From Brevibacillus laterosporus (GTDB lineage Bacteria > Bacillota > Bacilli > Brevibacillales > Brevibacillaceae), in the NCBI GenBank assembly GCA_007833815.1, contig CP033464.1, positions 4,272,001 through 4,336,000 on the forward strand: a DNA stretch of 64,000 nt. The letters run 5' to 3'. Positions 1 to 9,183 of the stretch are shown piece by piece (the stretch's first letter is position 1; the number at the start of each line of letters is the position of its first letter). A program made the position numbers and the translations under genes. The notes below the pieces were generated by a model. That model made no database searches, was not told where the DNA came from, and saw nothing but the letters and a program-made list of their open reading frames with translations.

Positions 1-145
1 GCATTTCTTCTTTACCATCTTCTGACACTATCACCAGTGCAGCTTTTTCTGGATGCAAAAGAGCATACCTCTCTACTTCAGCTGCAAAGTTATACAGTGG
101 TGGAATCTCAAGCTCCCCATTTTCTCTAAGTTTATCTGTTGACAT
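1..145 (-). CDS. Acyl-CoA synthetase (AMP-dependent ligase family), N-terminal fragment
   Basis: Only the first 48 codons lie in the window; the gene runs off the left edge. The ATG at 145 has a GGGAGGAG ribosome binding site about 7 nt upstream. The peptide reads PPLYNFAAEVERYALLHPEK followed by AALVIVSEDGKEE. This matches the opening of acyl-CoA synthetases of the ANL superfamily (FNFA..V...A..P.K.ALV), in which a helix precedes the first strand of the N-terminal domain. None of the AMP-binding motifs are in view, so the substrate cannot be judged. The family call is inference from a short N-terminal match. Confidence 0.55.
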   Translation of the reverse strand, partial: MSTDKLRENGELEIPPLYNFAAEVERYALLHPEKAALVIVSEDGKEEM

Positions 146-278
146 GATAAACTCCTCCCTCAGATGTATTTGTTCATTAGTAAGCAATTCTATTTATTTT
201 CTGAAAATTCCTTTTTATAAGACGAATTTTTAAATATCCCGTTTGATTGCATAAACTACCAAATGATAATGGTCACGT

Positions 279-323
279 CAGAAAAAGCAGACAGGAGTTT
301 TGGCTCCTTGCCTGCTTTTTCTG
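279..323 (-). terminator. Intrinsic terminator after the 111-aa membrane protein gene
   Basis: CAGAAAAAGCAG at 279-290 is perfectly complementary to CTGCTTTTTCTG at 312-323. An inner GGAG/CTCC pairing extends the stem, and there is a T-run within the 3' arm on either strand. It lies downstream of the minus-strand gene ending at 375. Confidence 0.75.
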
Positions 324-374
324 GTTTCTGGGTTTAGTTATTCTCGTTTCCACTTGCTTCTTCTTGATGTCCTT

Positions 375-710
375 TTATTTCTTCTCTTCTGGATAAATCC
401 ACTTTTCCGGTTCGCGAATTATAGACAGCTCATTAAACGCTCGATAGTAAGCAGTATAGCTTTTATTCGCTTTTTGATACTCTACTTGATAAATCGTGTT
501 ACCCTTATTACTTTTGTCAAAAGGGCTTTTTTCTAACGGTATCACAGCAGCAGAAGTAAACTGTCCACCTTGCTGGGCAATAGCCTGCTTAATCGTTTCT
601 AGATTCGCATCTTTTGCTTGTCTGAATCCGAAGAAAGCCGCAACAACCGCTAGTACGCTTACAACCAAAAATCCGATGATCAACAGTTTCGATTTCCTTG
701 TACTGTCCAT
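375..710 (-). CDS. Small membrane-anchored protein of unknown function
   Basis: This is a 111-aa protein with an N-terminal membrane segment (about residues 9-28, LLIIGFLVVSVLAVVAAFFG) after a short basic stretch. A soluble domain of about 80 residues rich in Lys, Gln and Tyr follows, probably outside the cell. The start at 710 has a strong AAGGAGGAG site. The gene begins 17 nt after the mnmA stop, so the two are probably cotranscribed and end at the hairpin at 279-323. I do not recognise the family. The single-anchor layout fits a small secreted or membrane-associated protein, and nothing in the sequence indicates a catalytic function. Confidence 0.75.
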   Translation of the reverse strand: MDSTRKSKLLIIGFLVVSVLAVVAAFFGFRQAKDANLETIKQAIAQQGGQFTSAAVIPLEKSPFDKSNKGNTIYQVEYQKANKSYTAYYRAFNELSIIREPEKWIYPEEKK

Positions 711-727
711 CCGGCTCCTCCTTGCGA

Positions 728-2271
<1,544 letters not shown>

Positions 2272-2361
2272 GTTAGTTTTCCTCCTAATTATGCTACTGT
2301 GATATTATTTATTTTTTTCCAAAAAGGAGATTTTATGCACATTGACATTTACTAACTTTCC

Positions 2362-2508
2362 ATGCCCATCAACTTCGTGAATGTCTTACTATCATGTATG
2401 GATACCGTTCTGTTCTGGCTAGTAGGCTCTCTAGCTGGGAGAACAATGGAGCATCTTCTATCATTACTACCCTATTTTGTGCTGGCGATGGGTATAATCG
2501 AATCATGA
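2362..2508 (+). pseudogene. Fragment of a FecCD-type iron-siderophore ABC permease
   Basis: The plus strand encodes 48 codons ending in TGA. They contain LFWLVGSLAGRTMEHLLSLL followed by PYFVLAMGI. This closely resembles the middle of FecCD permeases (LFWLMGSLAGRSWEHV..LLPW). Nothing homologous precedes or follows, so it is an orphan internal fragment about one seventh of the usual length. No ribosome site precedes the ATG at 2362. A second remnant at 24.3-24.6 kb lacks precisely this segment. The family call rests on motif recognition by eye. Confidence 0.5.
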
Positions 2509-2569
2509 TAAGCCCCTTTCCTCGCCTAGATTGGCGTTAGGAAGAGGATTATTTTTATGTACCTCATGA

Positions 2570-3757
2570 CTATACAGATTCGTTGGCAGCTTTAACCCAA
2601 GACAAGCGTCTCTCATTGGCCACACTATAATTGTAGTAATAGAGACAGCTCGCTCCCTCTTCTACCGCAGTCTTCACCTTTTCTACCAGGGCTCCTTTTG
2701 ATTTAACCCGTTGATGATGCAAAGAGAGTGCAGCACCAATCTCTTGGTGAGCATCATGTAATCGTAAATTTTGAACTCCATATCTCAGGGAGTCAGCCTG
2801 ATCTCCATACATCAATGGAACAAAGCGATCCACAAAAGGAGCAATGTGACGTAACGACACTCCCTCCCAGAAAGACTGGTTTACAGAAAACGGGGTAGAA
2901 GACGGAATATAATCCACTTTTACCTGATAACGTCCAGCGATTTCATGCAAGCTACCAACTAGGTCTGTAATGGTTTGTTCACGGGATTGTTGGTATGCAT
3001 ACAATTCAGGATAGGAAAGCATCAGATATGCAATTTGGCTACCTTCCTCTGGGAGTGGACCATAATCTTGGACTAGCATCGGTTTAAGCAAGCGTTTGGA
3101 CAGCTCCTGCACGTCGTCTCCATCAATGCCTCGCTCTGTTGCAATTTGTTTACATGCTGGGCAGAAACAAAGCGAAAGTAACCATTGGGCTGCTTCACCT
3201 ACATGCAACAGATTAATCTCATGATGGCCGCCATGCTTCATCGTCATAAAAGCAGCTGCTTCTACAATAATCCGCTCCGGTTGAACATGAGATAACGTAT
3301 CCTCAAATAAGGCCCTTATGTACTCCTTTACGTCGGGCTGGGCTGGACACAAATTATATGTAAACGTATCCTTCCATACATTCTGAACGCACAATTCAGG
3401 AAATTGACTACCTATTGCAGAATTATGCACCCCTACCCACCAGGTGTGAAAATGCATGTTCTGCTCCTGACACGCTTCCTTCATACGTGGAAATAACTCC
3501 TCTTTAGCCATCGACCGATGTATGACAGGCTGTATTCGACCATAGCGGGTCGGATCAGGACGGAAAAATATGCCTGCGTGTGGTACTTGAAGAAGCTGCT
3601 CTGCTTGCGGTTGAAAAAATCGCCCCTGATGGTAACTGCTATTCATCACCACCGTATTGCACCCAACTCTTTGCATATCAGATAGAACGCGCTTTGTCCC
3701 CACTTCATGAACCGTCCATGCATACATAAACATCCCTTTTTCTAATGAAGTAGCCAC
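2570..3757 (-). CDS. Putative TIM-barrel glycoside-hydrolase-like protein
   Basis: This is a 395-aa soluble protein with no signal peptide. The N-terminal half (MFMYAWTVHEVG, then GCNTVVMNSSYHQGRFFQP) and the spaced beta-strand/helix pattern resemble TIM-barrel proteins related to family-10-like glycoside hydrolases. The LCFCPACKQ motif near residue 200 is a CxxC knuckle that I associate with uncharacterised hydrolase-like barrels. IIVEAAAF and FVPLMYG look like barrel strands carrying possible acid residues. The start is GTG at 3757, with GGGGG 7 nt upstream; an internal ATG has no usable spacing. A weak hairpin near 2512-2545 follows. The substrate is unknown, and the fold assignment is inference. 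Confidence 0.55.
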   Translation of the reverse strand: MATSLEKGMFMYAWTVHEVGTKRVLSDMQRVGCNTVVMNSSYHQGRFFQPQAEQLLQVPHAGIFFRPDPTRYGRIQPVIHRSMAKEELFPRMKEACQEQNMHFHTWWVGVHNSAIGSQFPELCVQNVWKDTFTYNLCPAQPDVKEYIRALFEDTLSHVQPERIIVEAAAFMTMKHGGHHEINLLHVGEAAQWLLSLCFCPACKQIATERGIDGDDVQELSKRLLKPMLVQDYGPLPEEGSQIAYLMLSYPELYAYQQSREQTITDLVGSLHEIAGRYQVKVDYIPSSTPFSVNQSFWEGVSLRHIAPFVDRFVPLMYGDQADSLRYGVQNLRLHDAHQEIGAALSLHHQRVKSKGALVEKVKTAVEEGASCLYYYNYSVANERRLSWVKAANESV

Positions 3758-3814
3758 ACTTCAACCCCCATTTCGCTGATGTTCTCACGCTTTGACTTGC
3801 AAGGCTTCACATCA

Positions 3815-4753
3815 TTACAATTGTTCTTGTTGTAATGCTAACAAACGCAGAAAATGCACGTCTCGCTTGTGTGTTTCTCGTAATACTTCTTCATCTGTAT
3901 AGTCGAATAATCCTTTTCCTGTCTTAACCCCAAGTTCTCCCGCTTCGACATGTTGCCTGATTATGCCTGGAGTTTTCTCCTCCTTACTTAGAACGGGAGC
4001 TAAATTCTGCATGACTCGCATCCAAGTATCTAACCCGCCAAAGTCGACGGTCTGCATGGGTCCAATCTTGGACCATCTAAAGCCTGGACCAGCCGTTACA
4101 GCGGTATCAATCGCTCTTGCGTCCGCCACTCCTTCTTCTACCAGATGAAAGGCTTCACGTATCAGGGCAGCCTGTAGCCGGTTAGCAATAAAGCCGGGCA
4201 CTTCTTTTTGCAACAGAATAGGTTCTTTACCGATACGTGTCATTACTTCCATTACAGTTGAAATTGCGTGATCAGTCGTTCGTTCATGTTTGACAATTTC
4301 CACTAACGGGACAATCTGCGGTGGATTAAAAAAATGTGTAATCACCATGCGCTCTGGATGCTGAACGCGGGCTGCTAATTGAGATAGCGGAATCGTGGAT
4401 GTATTAGAAGCAATAATAATGTCCTCATCAACAATGGCTTCTATATCCGCAAATAACTTCCATTTTAGCTCTAGAATTTCTGGAATCGCTTCCGTAATTA
4501 GCTCCACAGAGTTAAGTGCCTCAGATAAATTAGTGGTTACTCGCAGGTTCGCCCAAGTATTCTCCTTGTGTTCCTCGTCCCAAACCCCCTCCTGTATAAA
4601 AAGACTCATGCTCGTCTCCAGCATGTTCTTCGCTTTTTGAAGCATTTGTTCATCTGGATCATATAAGTTAACTTGTATCCCAGCGCCGGCATATGCTTGG
4701 GCGATACCGTGCCCCATTACGCCTGCTCCGATGACTGCTACTCTTTTCACCAT
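3815..4753 (-). CDS. 3-hydroxyacyl-CoA dehydrogenase (3-hydroxybutyryl-CoA dehydrogenase family)
   Basis: The enzyme oxidises 3-hydroxyacyl-CoA to 3-oxoacyl-CoA with NAD+, as in fatty acid or butyrate-type metabolism. The 312-aa protein starts with the Rossmann motif VIGAGVMGHGIAQAYAGAG. It then shows ELITEAIPE, SNTSTIPLSQLA, the catalytic-histidine block THFFNPPQIVPLVEIVKH and a C-terminal helical domain with GFIANRLQAALIREA. The ATG at 4753 is preferred over a TTG two codons upstream because GAGGGGG lies 8 nt before the ATG but only 2 nt before the TTG. It is divergent from an MFS gene. No beta-oxidation partners are adjacent, so the chain length it prefers is unknown. Confidence 0.88.
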   Translation of the reverse strand: MVKRVAVIGAGVMGHGIAQAYAGAGIQVNLYDPDEQMLQKAKNMLETSMSLFIQEGVWDEEHKENTWANLRVTTNLSEALNSVELITEAIPEILELKWKLFADIEAIVDEDIIIASNTSTIPLSQLAARVQHPERMVITHFFNPPQIVPLVEIVKHERTTDHAISTVMEVMTRIGKEPILLQKEVPGFIANRLQAALIREAFHLVEEGVADARAIDTAVTAGPGFRWSKIGPMQTVDFGGLDTWMRVMQNLAPVLSKEEKTPGIIRQHVEAGELGVKTGKGLFDYTDEEVLRETHKRDVHFLRLLALQQEQL

Positions 4754-4850
4754 ATGCAAGTCCCCCTCTCTTCTTTCATTGTAAAAAAGAATCTCTTATC
4801 AGGGAATGATTTGCTTGAATCTTCACAAAACGGTTGTATATGTAAATAGG

Positions 4851-4868
4851 TGGATATATGATTATCCA
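4851..4868. promoter_or_regulatory. Candidate operator between divergent genes
   Basis: TGGATA (4851-4856) and TATCCA (4863-4868) form a perfect 6-bp inverted repeat with a 6-nt spacer. It lies in the intergenic region between the hydroxyacyl-CoA dehydrogenase (minus) and the MFS gene (plus), about 50 nt upstream of the MFS start. No regulator is assigned. Confidence 0.35.
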
Positions 4869-4917
4869 TATCAGAAATGATAATTATAAAAATGTATGGC
4901 GATAGAGGAGGATTACT

Positions 4918-6081
4918 TTGTACGCACAAATGAAAGTCAGATTAGGACTATTAAGCGTCTCTCATTTTGCTAATGACTTTTTTAATGGTGTTCTTGTAGC
5001 CATTTTACCTTTATTACATCTTTATTATGGACTTACTTACACCCAAATGAGCCTGCTCGTACTAGTCAATAATCTATTTGGCGGGTTCTTTCAACCGTTT
5101 CTCGCATTATTCTCAGACCGGCGAGAAAAACCATGGTTCATGCCTCTAGGATTCCTCATGCTGGGCACTGGGATTTACGCCATTTCATGGAATGGCAATT
5201 TTTTTTGGTTATTATTCGCAGTAATGGTCGCTTCTCTCGGATCAGCTGCCTACCACCCTGACGCCAACAAATGCGTTCATCAACTACCAGGCTTACAACG
5301 TGGAACCATTCAATCAGTCTTTCAAATTGGTGGGAATGCAGGAATGGCCTTGGCCCCGCTTAGCTTATGGTTCCTATCCCTGACAGGTCTTGGTGGAACG
5401 GTCTGGCTGTATAGCATCGCAATGGTGTTTGCTTGTGTCTTTTTCCTGTTTGCTAAGAAAAGTGGAACCTTACAAAAGAAAAATAAACAACCAGAAGCTA
5501 CGGAAAAACCACCCATTAAACCTGGACTAATAGCTTTAATTACAGTGATCGCCTGCAGAACCTTATCCAATGCGGGAATCGTCATGTTTTTTCCCCTTTT
5601 TCTAATTGCTACTTATGGCATTAAAGAAGCAGATGTGTGGGTCTACAGCTTTCTTTTCTTACTGGGCGGTGCAATTGGTACGCTAGCTGGAGGGCCACTA
5701 GGTGATCGCTTTGGCATGCGTCGAGTCATCCAATTGTCCCTAATCCTTAGTGCACCGCTTGCCTTGCTTCTCCCTTGGCTGAATGGTTTTACAGCAATGC
5801 TTCTGCTGTTTATGCTCGGACTAGTGTTAATGTCTACCTTCTCGGTGGCTGTTGTATTTGCCCAAGATTTAATGCCTAAGCGTGCCGGAATGGCTTCTAG
5901 TCTCGTCATTGGATTTACAGGTGGTCTGTCAGGCATCTGCTTGTTGCTGTTGGGAATCCTAGCTGACCGAGTTGGCCTATTTCCTATTTTGTGTGTGGTC
6001 GTTGTAATGCCTGCTATTGGAGCGTTGCTGTGCTTCTTGTTACCCCACGATAGAAAAAGGGAACAGATCACAAGCATGTGA
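4918..6081 (+). CDS. MFS transporter, fosmidomycin-resistance-like (Fsr family)
   Basis: This is a 387-aa, 12-helix major facilitator protein. The opening LGLLSVSHFANDFFNGVLVA, with YYGLTYTQMSLLVLVNN, is characteristic of the Fsr/YfkF group of drug exporters. The loop 2-3 motif appears as ALFSDRREKPW, and the second half has GPLGDRFGMRRVI at the equivalent position. The start is TTG at 4918, with AGAGGAGG 6 nt upstream; the ATG four codons later would be 18 nt from that site. The family exports fosmidomycin in E. coli, but the true substrate here is unknown. Confidence 0.85.
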   Translation: MYAQMKVRLGLLSVSHFANDFFNGVLVAILPLLHLYYGLTYTQMSLLVLVNNLFGGFFQPFLALFSDRREKPWFMPLGFLMLGTGIYAISWNGNFFWLLFAVMVASLGSAAYHPDANKCVHQLPGLQRGTIQSVFQIGGNAGMALAPLSLWFLSLTGLGGTVWLYSIAMVFACVFFLFAKKSGTLQKKNKQPEATEKPPIKPGLIALITVIACRTLSNAGIVMFFPLFLIATYGIKEADVWVYSFLFLLGGAIGTLAGGPLGDRFGMRRVIQLSLILSAPLALLLPWLNGFTAMLLLFMLGLVLMSTFSVAVVFAQDLMPKRAGMASSLVIGFTGGLSGICLLLLGILADRVGLFPILCVVVVMPAIGALLCFLLPHDRKREQITSM

Positions 6082-6084
6082 GTA

Positions 6085-6460
6085 CTATTCTAAACCACTT
6101 TCTATCCGTAACGCTGATACAATTTCTCCAACTTTTTTGGGATGAGAAATAGGAAATTGATGGGGCAGCTCAAGCATTGTAAGCCCGATATTCGCTACAA
6201 GTAGCTGCTGCTCCATCTTTTTTGACAAACCATACATTTTATCCTGGGCACCCCAAAATATGCACCGGAACAATTGATAGGCTTCTGCACGTTTATCAGG
6301 TGGGCAAGTACTTCCGCATTTGTCTTTCTGATGCGTGGAGAAAACAGACTGGCACGTATTTTCTTCAGAGCATCAGGCGGAATTTGTTCCTTGTTTTCAT
6401 AAATACCTTGGGCTCTTTAGCAAGTTCAGCAAAAATGATTTGGATACGCACCTTTTCTAT
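6085..6460 (-). pseudogene. Decayed alpha/beta hydrolase gene, 3' half
   Basis: Read on the minus strand, three frames in succession give pieces of one alpha/beta-hydrolase C-terminal half. These are VRIQIIFAELAKEP, then EQIPPDALKKIRASLFSPRI with LAHLINVQKPI, and then IFWGAQDKMYGLSKKMEQQL up to HPKKVGEIVSAL. The last piece matches the usual GxxD plus P.K....I segment around the catalytic aspartate and histidine. Here the expected GH is replaced by PHQFP, and at least two frameshifts separate the pieces. The nucleophile half is absent. It lies tail to tail with the MFS gene. Confidence 0.55.
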
Positions 6461-6512
6461 TTAGTACTAAATAATTCCTGTAAAATGCTTACATAAAGAT
6501 GTTAAGATGGTT

Positions 6513-7085
6513 TTATTTTTTCTCTACTGACTGCTTATTATAGCAATGGCAATCTACAACATGATCATTTACCATTCCAACCGCTTGCATGAATGCATAA
6601 CAGATCGTAGAACCGACAAACTTAAACCCACGCTTCTTCATATCCTTACTCAGCTTATCACTAATTTCTGTAGATACAGGAACGTCTTGTAGACTTGAAG
6701 GATGATTTTGAATCGGCTCGCCATCTACAAATGACCATACGTATGTGCTAAACGATCCAAATTCCTCCACAACAGCAAGATAAGCTTTGGCATTGGTAAT
6801 AACCGAGTGAATTTTAAGCTTATTTCTCACAATTCCTTCGTTATTCAGTAGCTCTGCTATTTTCTTTTCATCGTAGGCTATAATTTTGTATGGATCGAAC
6901 TGATCAAAGGCTAAGCGGTAGTTTTCTCTTTTTTTCAAGATTGTGTACCAACTAAGCCCTGCTTGAGCGCCTTCCAAATTAATATATTCAAAGAGTAACC
7001 GGTCATCATAGACTGGTACTCCCCATTCATTATCATGATAATCTATATATAAGGGATCTTGATTTACCCAGCCGCATCTATTCAT
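6513..7085 (-). CDS. tag: DNA-3-methyladenine glycosylase I
   Basis: Tag removes 3-methyladenine from alkylated DNA as the first step of base excision repair. The 190-aa protein has the full signature: MNRCGW with the first zinc cysteine, DPLYIDYHDNEWGVP with the zinc histidine, LEGAQAGLSWYTILKKREN with the catalytic-region glutamate, and the C-terminal VNDHVVDCHCYN with the other zinc ligands. The ATG at 7085 has GAGGAGG 8 nt upstream. The frame is open seven codons further, but that extension overlaps the ribosome site. The gene stands alone between a pseudogene and ridA. Confidence 0.95.
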   Translation of the reverse strand: MNRCGWVNQDPLYIDYHDNEWGVPVYDDRLLFEYINLEGAQAGLSWYTILKKRENYRLAFDQFDPYKIIAYDEKKIAELLNNEGIVRNKLKIHSVITNAKAYLAVVEEFGSFSTYVWSFVDGEPIQNHPSSLQDVPVSTEISDKLSKDMKKRGFKFVGSTICYAFMQAVGMVNDHVVDCHCYNKQSVEKK

Positions 7086-7184
7086 TTTGATATCCTCCTC
7101 AACCACTTACGAACAAACGTTCCTTTTTTAGTAAATCTATCATATCGAACCTTAACCTGTTACGCAAGAGATAATGGTAAAAAA

Positions 7185-7213
7185 GCACCTTTGCTCAAGA
7201 TAAGCAAAGGTGC
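7185..7213 (-). terminator. Intrinsic terminator after ridA
   Basis: GCACCTTTGCT (7185-7195) pairs perfectly with AGCAAAGGTGC (7203-7213) over a 7-nt loop. On the minus strand it is followed by TTTTTTACC. Confidence 0.9.
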
Positions 7214-7244
7214 TCTTTTTATAGCCTAACCTACTAATGTTTTT

Positions 7245-7625
7245 CTACTCAATCACTGCAATCGCTTCAATTTCTACTAGTGCACCTTTGGGCAAGGCAG
7301 CTACTTGTACGCAACTACGTGCAGGAGCATCTTGTTGAAAATATATATGGTAGGCTTCATTCACTTTAGCAAAGTCGTTCAAATCCTGAACGAATACAGT
7401 TGTTTTCACTACATTTTCTAGGCTTGTTCCAGCCTCTTCTAAGATAGCTTGCAGATTTTTTAGCGCTTGATGAGTCTGTTCTTCCACCGTTTCAAATAGC
7501 TCTGCCGTTCCTGGCTTAAAACCTAATTGACCTGAAGTATAAACCATGCCATTTACTTTAATAGCTTGTGAGTATGGTCCGATTGCTTGAGGTGCTTTCT
7601 CGGTATGAATTACTTGTCTTTTCAT
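7245..7625 (-). CDS. ridA: Rid family reactive enamine/imine deaminase
   Basis: RidA hydrolyses reactive 2-aminoacrylate and related imines released by PLP enzymes. The 126-aa protein is full length for the family. It shows IGPYSQAIKVNGMVYTSGQ, the substrate-binding arginine in DAPARSCVQVAALPKGALVEIE and the terminal EIEAIAVI. The start is ATG at 7625 with GGGAGG upstream. It is followed by a strong terminator, so it is probably monocistronic. RidA often accompanies amino-acid or nitrogen catabolism; here it lies about 600 nt from the allantoate island but is separated from it by a pseudogene. Confidence 0.93.
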   Translation of the reverse strand: MKRQVIHTEKAPQAIGPYSQAIKVNGMVYTSGQLGFKPGTAELFETVEEQTHQALKNLQAILEEAGTSLENVVKTTVFVQDLNDFAKVNEAYHIYFQQDAPARSCVQVAALPKGALVEIEAIAVIE

Positions 7626-7658
7626 TAATGATCCTCCCCTTTGTTCTCTACTCTACGA

Positions 7659-8145
7659 TTATTTTGCTACATTCCCCACTATATTTAGCACATACCATGT
7701 TCGTAAAAACGGTGGAGAGTAGCATAGATAAAGCATTCCTTACTCTTCTGTTGTCATCTTGTTGTGAATAGCTGCTGCCAGTACATCAACTCGCAAGACA
7801 GAGCCTTGTTTTCCAATAATTTGCCCATCAAGAATGACCCTTGTCTCTGCATCATAAATCAGTTTCACATGGATGTCTACCTGACCTGGATAATAATTGG
7901 TCTGATTTTTATCCTGTACAACCCGCCACCAATGACCACTACTCGCTTGTAATCAGAACTCATTTCCATTTCTTTTAAGGCTAGCCCATCTTGCAAACTT
8001 TTTATCGTGAAAATGTTCACAAGGTTTTTGTTATCAAACGGGGGGACAACGGCATACGCTCCCGTAGCAATCATAACCTTGTCATATTGATCATCGAACT
8101 CCTGCTCGGTTGTTGTCTGTACCTGAATAACTACCACCCTACCAG
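7659..8145 (-). pseudogene. Remnant of a CoA-disulfide reductase / NADH oxidase-type flavoprotein
   Basis: The minus strand first encodes DDQYDKVMIATGAYAVVPPF and ends its intact part with the NAD-binding strand YKRVVVIGGG. A deletion then joins, in another frame, to YYPGQVDIHVKLIYDAETRV, GQIIGKQGSVLRVDVLAAAI and HNKMTTEE. A TAA follows, after which GMLYLCYSPPF and NIVGNVAK continue in frame to 7659. Both halves match the middle and C-terminal dimerisation domains of CoA-disulfide reductase-like flavoproteins (cf. IHVKLIYD, TTEELGM, LN..GNVAK). The FAD-binding N terminus and the rest of the NADH domain are missing. The 5' break lies next to the terminator of the allantoate cluster. Confidence 0.75.
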
Positions 8146-8161
8146 TCGACGTAAAAAAAGA

Positions 8162-8186
8162 TGACCCCAAATGAATATTGGAGTCA
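8162..8186 (-). terminator. Intrinsic terminator at the end of the allantoate operon
   Basis: TGACCCCAA (8162-8170) pairs with TTGGAGTCA (8178-8186) with one mismatch. On the minus strand it is followed by a run of seven T. It lies after the carbamate kinase stop. Confidence 0.8.
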
Positions 8187-8223
8187 CCTTCTCAGTGCAT
8201 AGGTTCTTTTAATGGTTCTTCAA

Positions 8224-9183
8224 TTATTTACAGTTAACCAAATTATCTTGGATGATGCGTGTACCCGCTTTTCCTTCCAGAGCCAGATCCGCCTGTTCCA
8301 GTGAACAAATGACAGCGGTTCCGCCTTTTTCAGCAAAGCCTATGGCCGATTCCATCTTAGGCCCCATACTTCCCGCGCTGAACTGGCCCTCATCCGCATA
8401 CCGCTTGGCTTCTTCCAGCGATATTGTCTCCAGTGATTTTTGATCCGGTTTTCCATAGTTCACATACACGTTTTGAACATCGGTCAAAATCATAAAAACA
8501 TCCGCTTGCACATCTTGGGCAAGCTGGTAACCGCTGCGGTCCTTATCGATAACAGCTTCCACGCCCACAAGTGTTCCGTCCGCTTGTCGGGATACAGGAA
8601 TACCTCCCCCACCTGCGGCAATTACAATGGTCCCCTGGTCAGTCAGAGATTGAATTACATCCGCTCCGATGATGGATTTCGGCATAGGAGACGGGACTAC
8701 ACGGCGCCAGCCTCTGCCCGCATCTTCCTTGACAATCCAGCTTTTTTCTTCCGCAAGACGTTTGGCTTCTTCTTCGCTGTAGAAAACACCGATAGGTTTA
8801 GCTGGATTTTGGAATGCTGGATCTTTCCTTGATACTTCCGTTTGTGTCAGCATGCTCACAACTGCATTGTTTAGTCCGAGCTTTTGAAGCTCATTTTTCA
8901 GGCATTGATCCATCATATACCCGATAAAGCCTTGGGATTCTGCGCTACACACATGAAGGGGGAACGGCGGAACCACTTCCTTGGCTTCGTCCTGCTGACG
9001 CAATATATTTCCCACCTGAGGTCCGTTTCCATGTGTGATAATTACTTCATAGCCCTGCTCCACAATGCGGGCGATCACCTCACAGCTTTTCCGGACATTT
9101 TCTAGTTGATTCTCATAGATTGCCTGCTGTTTGGGTTGTAAAATAGCATTACCACCAAGCGCAATCACAACTTTTTGTGCCAA
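8224..9183 (-). CDS. arcC: Carbamate kinase, catabolic (allantoate/oxalurate pathway, AllK-like)
   Basis: Carbamate kinase transfers phosphate from carbamoyl phosphate to ADP, giving ATP, ammonia and CO2. The 319-aa protein has the N-terminal VVIALGGNAIL, the THGNGPQVGNILRQQ motif, AAGGGGIPV and AVIDKDRSGYQLA, and the C-terminal SAGSMGPKMESAIGF. The start is TTG at 9183, with GGAGGAA 8 nt upstream, and it overlaps the end of the preceding gene by 19 nt. Its place last in the allantoate operon fits a role in harvesting carbamoyl phosphate from oxalurate breakdown, as E. coli YbcF/AllK does. No arginine deiminase genes are nearby, so arginine catabolism is less likely. Confidence 0.93.
   Translation of the reverse strand: MAQKVVIALGGNAILQPKQQAIYENQLENVRKSCEVIARIVEQGYEVIITHGNGPQVGNILRQQDEAKEVVPPFPLHVCSAESQGFIGYMMDQCLKNELQKLGLNNAVVSMLTQTEVSRKDPAFQNPAKPIGVFYSEEEAKRLAEEKSWIVKEDAGRGWRRVVPSPMPKSIIGADVIQSLTDQGTIVIAAGGGGIPVSRQADGTLVGVEAVIDKDRSGYQLAQDVQADVFMILTDVQNVYVNYGKPDQKSLETISLEEAKRYADEGQFSAGSMGPKMESAIGFAEKGGTAVICSLEQADLALEGKAGTRIIQDNLVNCK

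Noticed and set aside
6222..6464. Plus-strand open frame of 80 codons
   Set aside because: It is antisense to the decayed hydrolase and has no family pattern or ribosome site.
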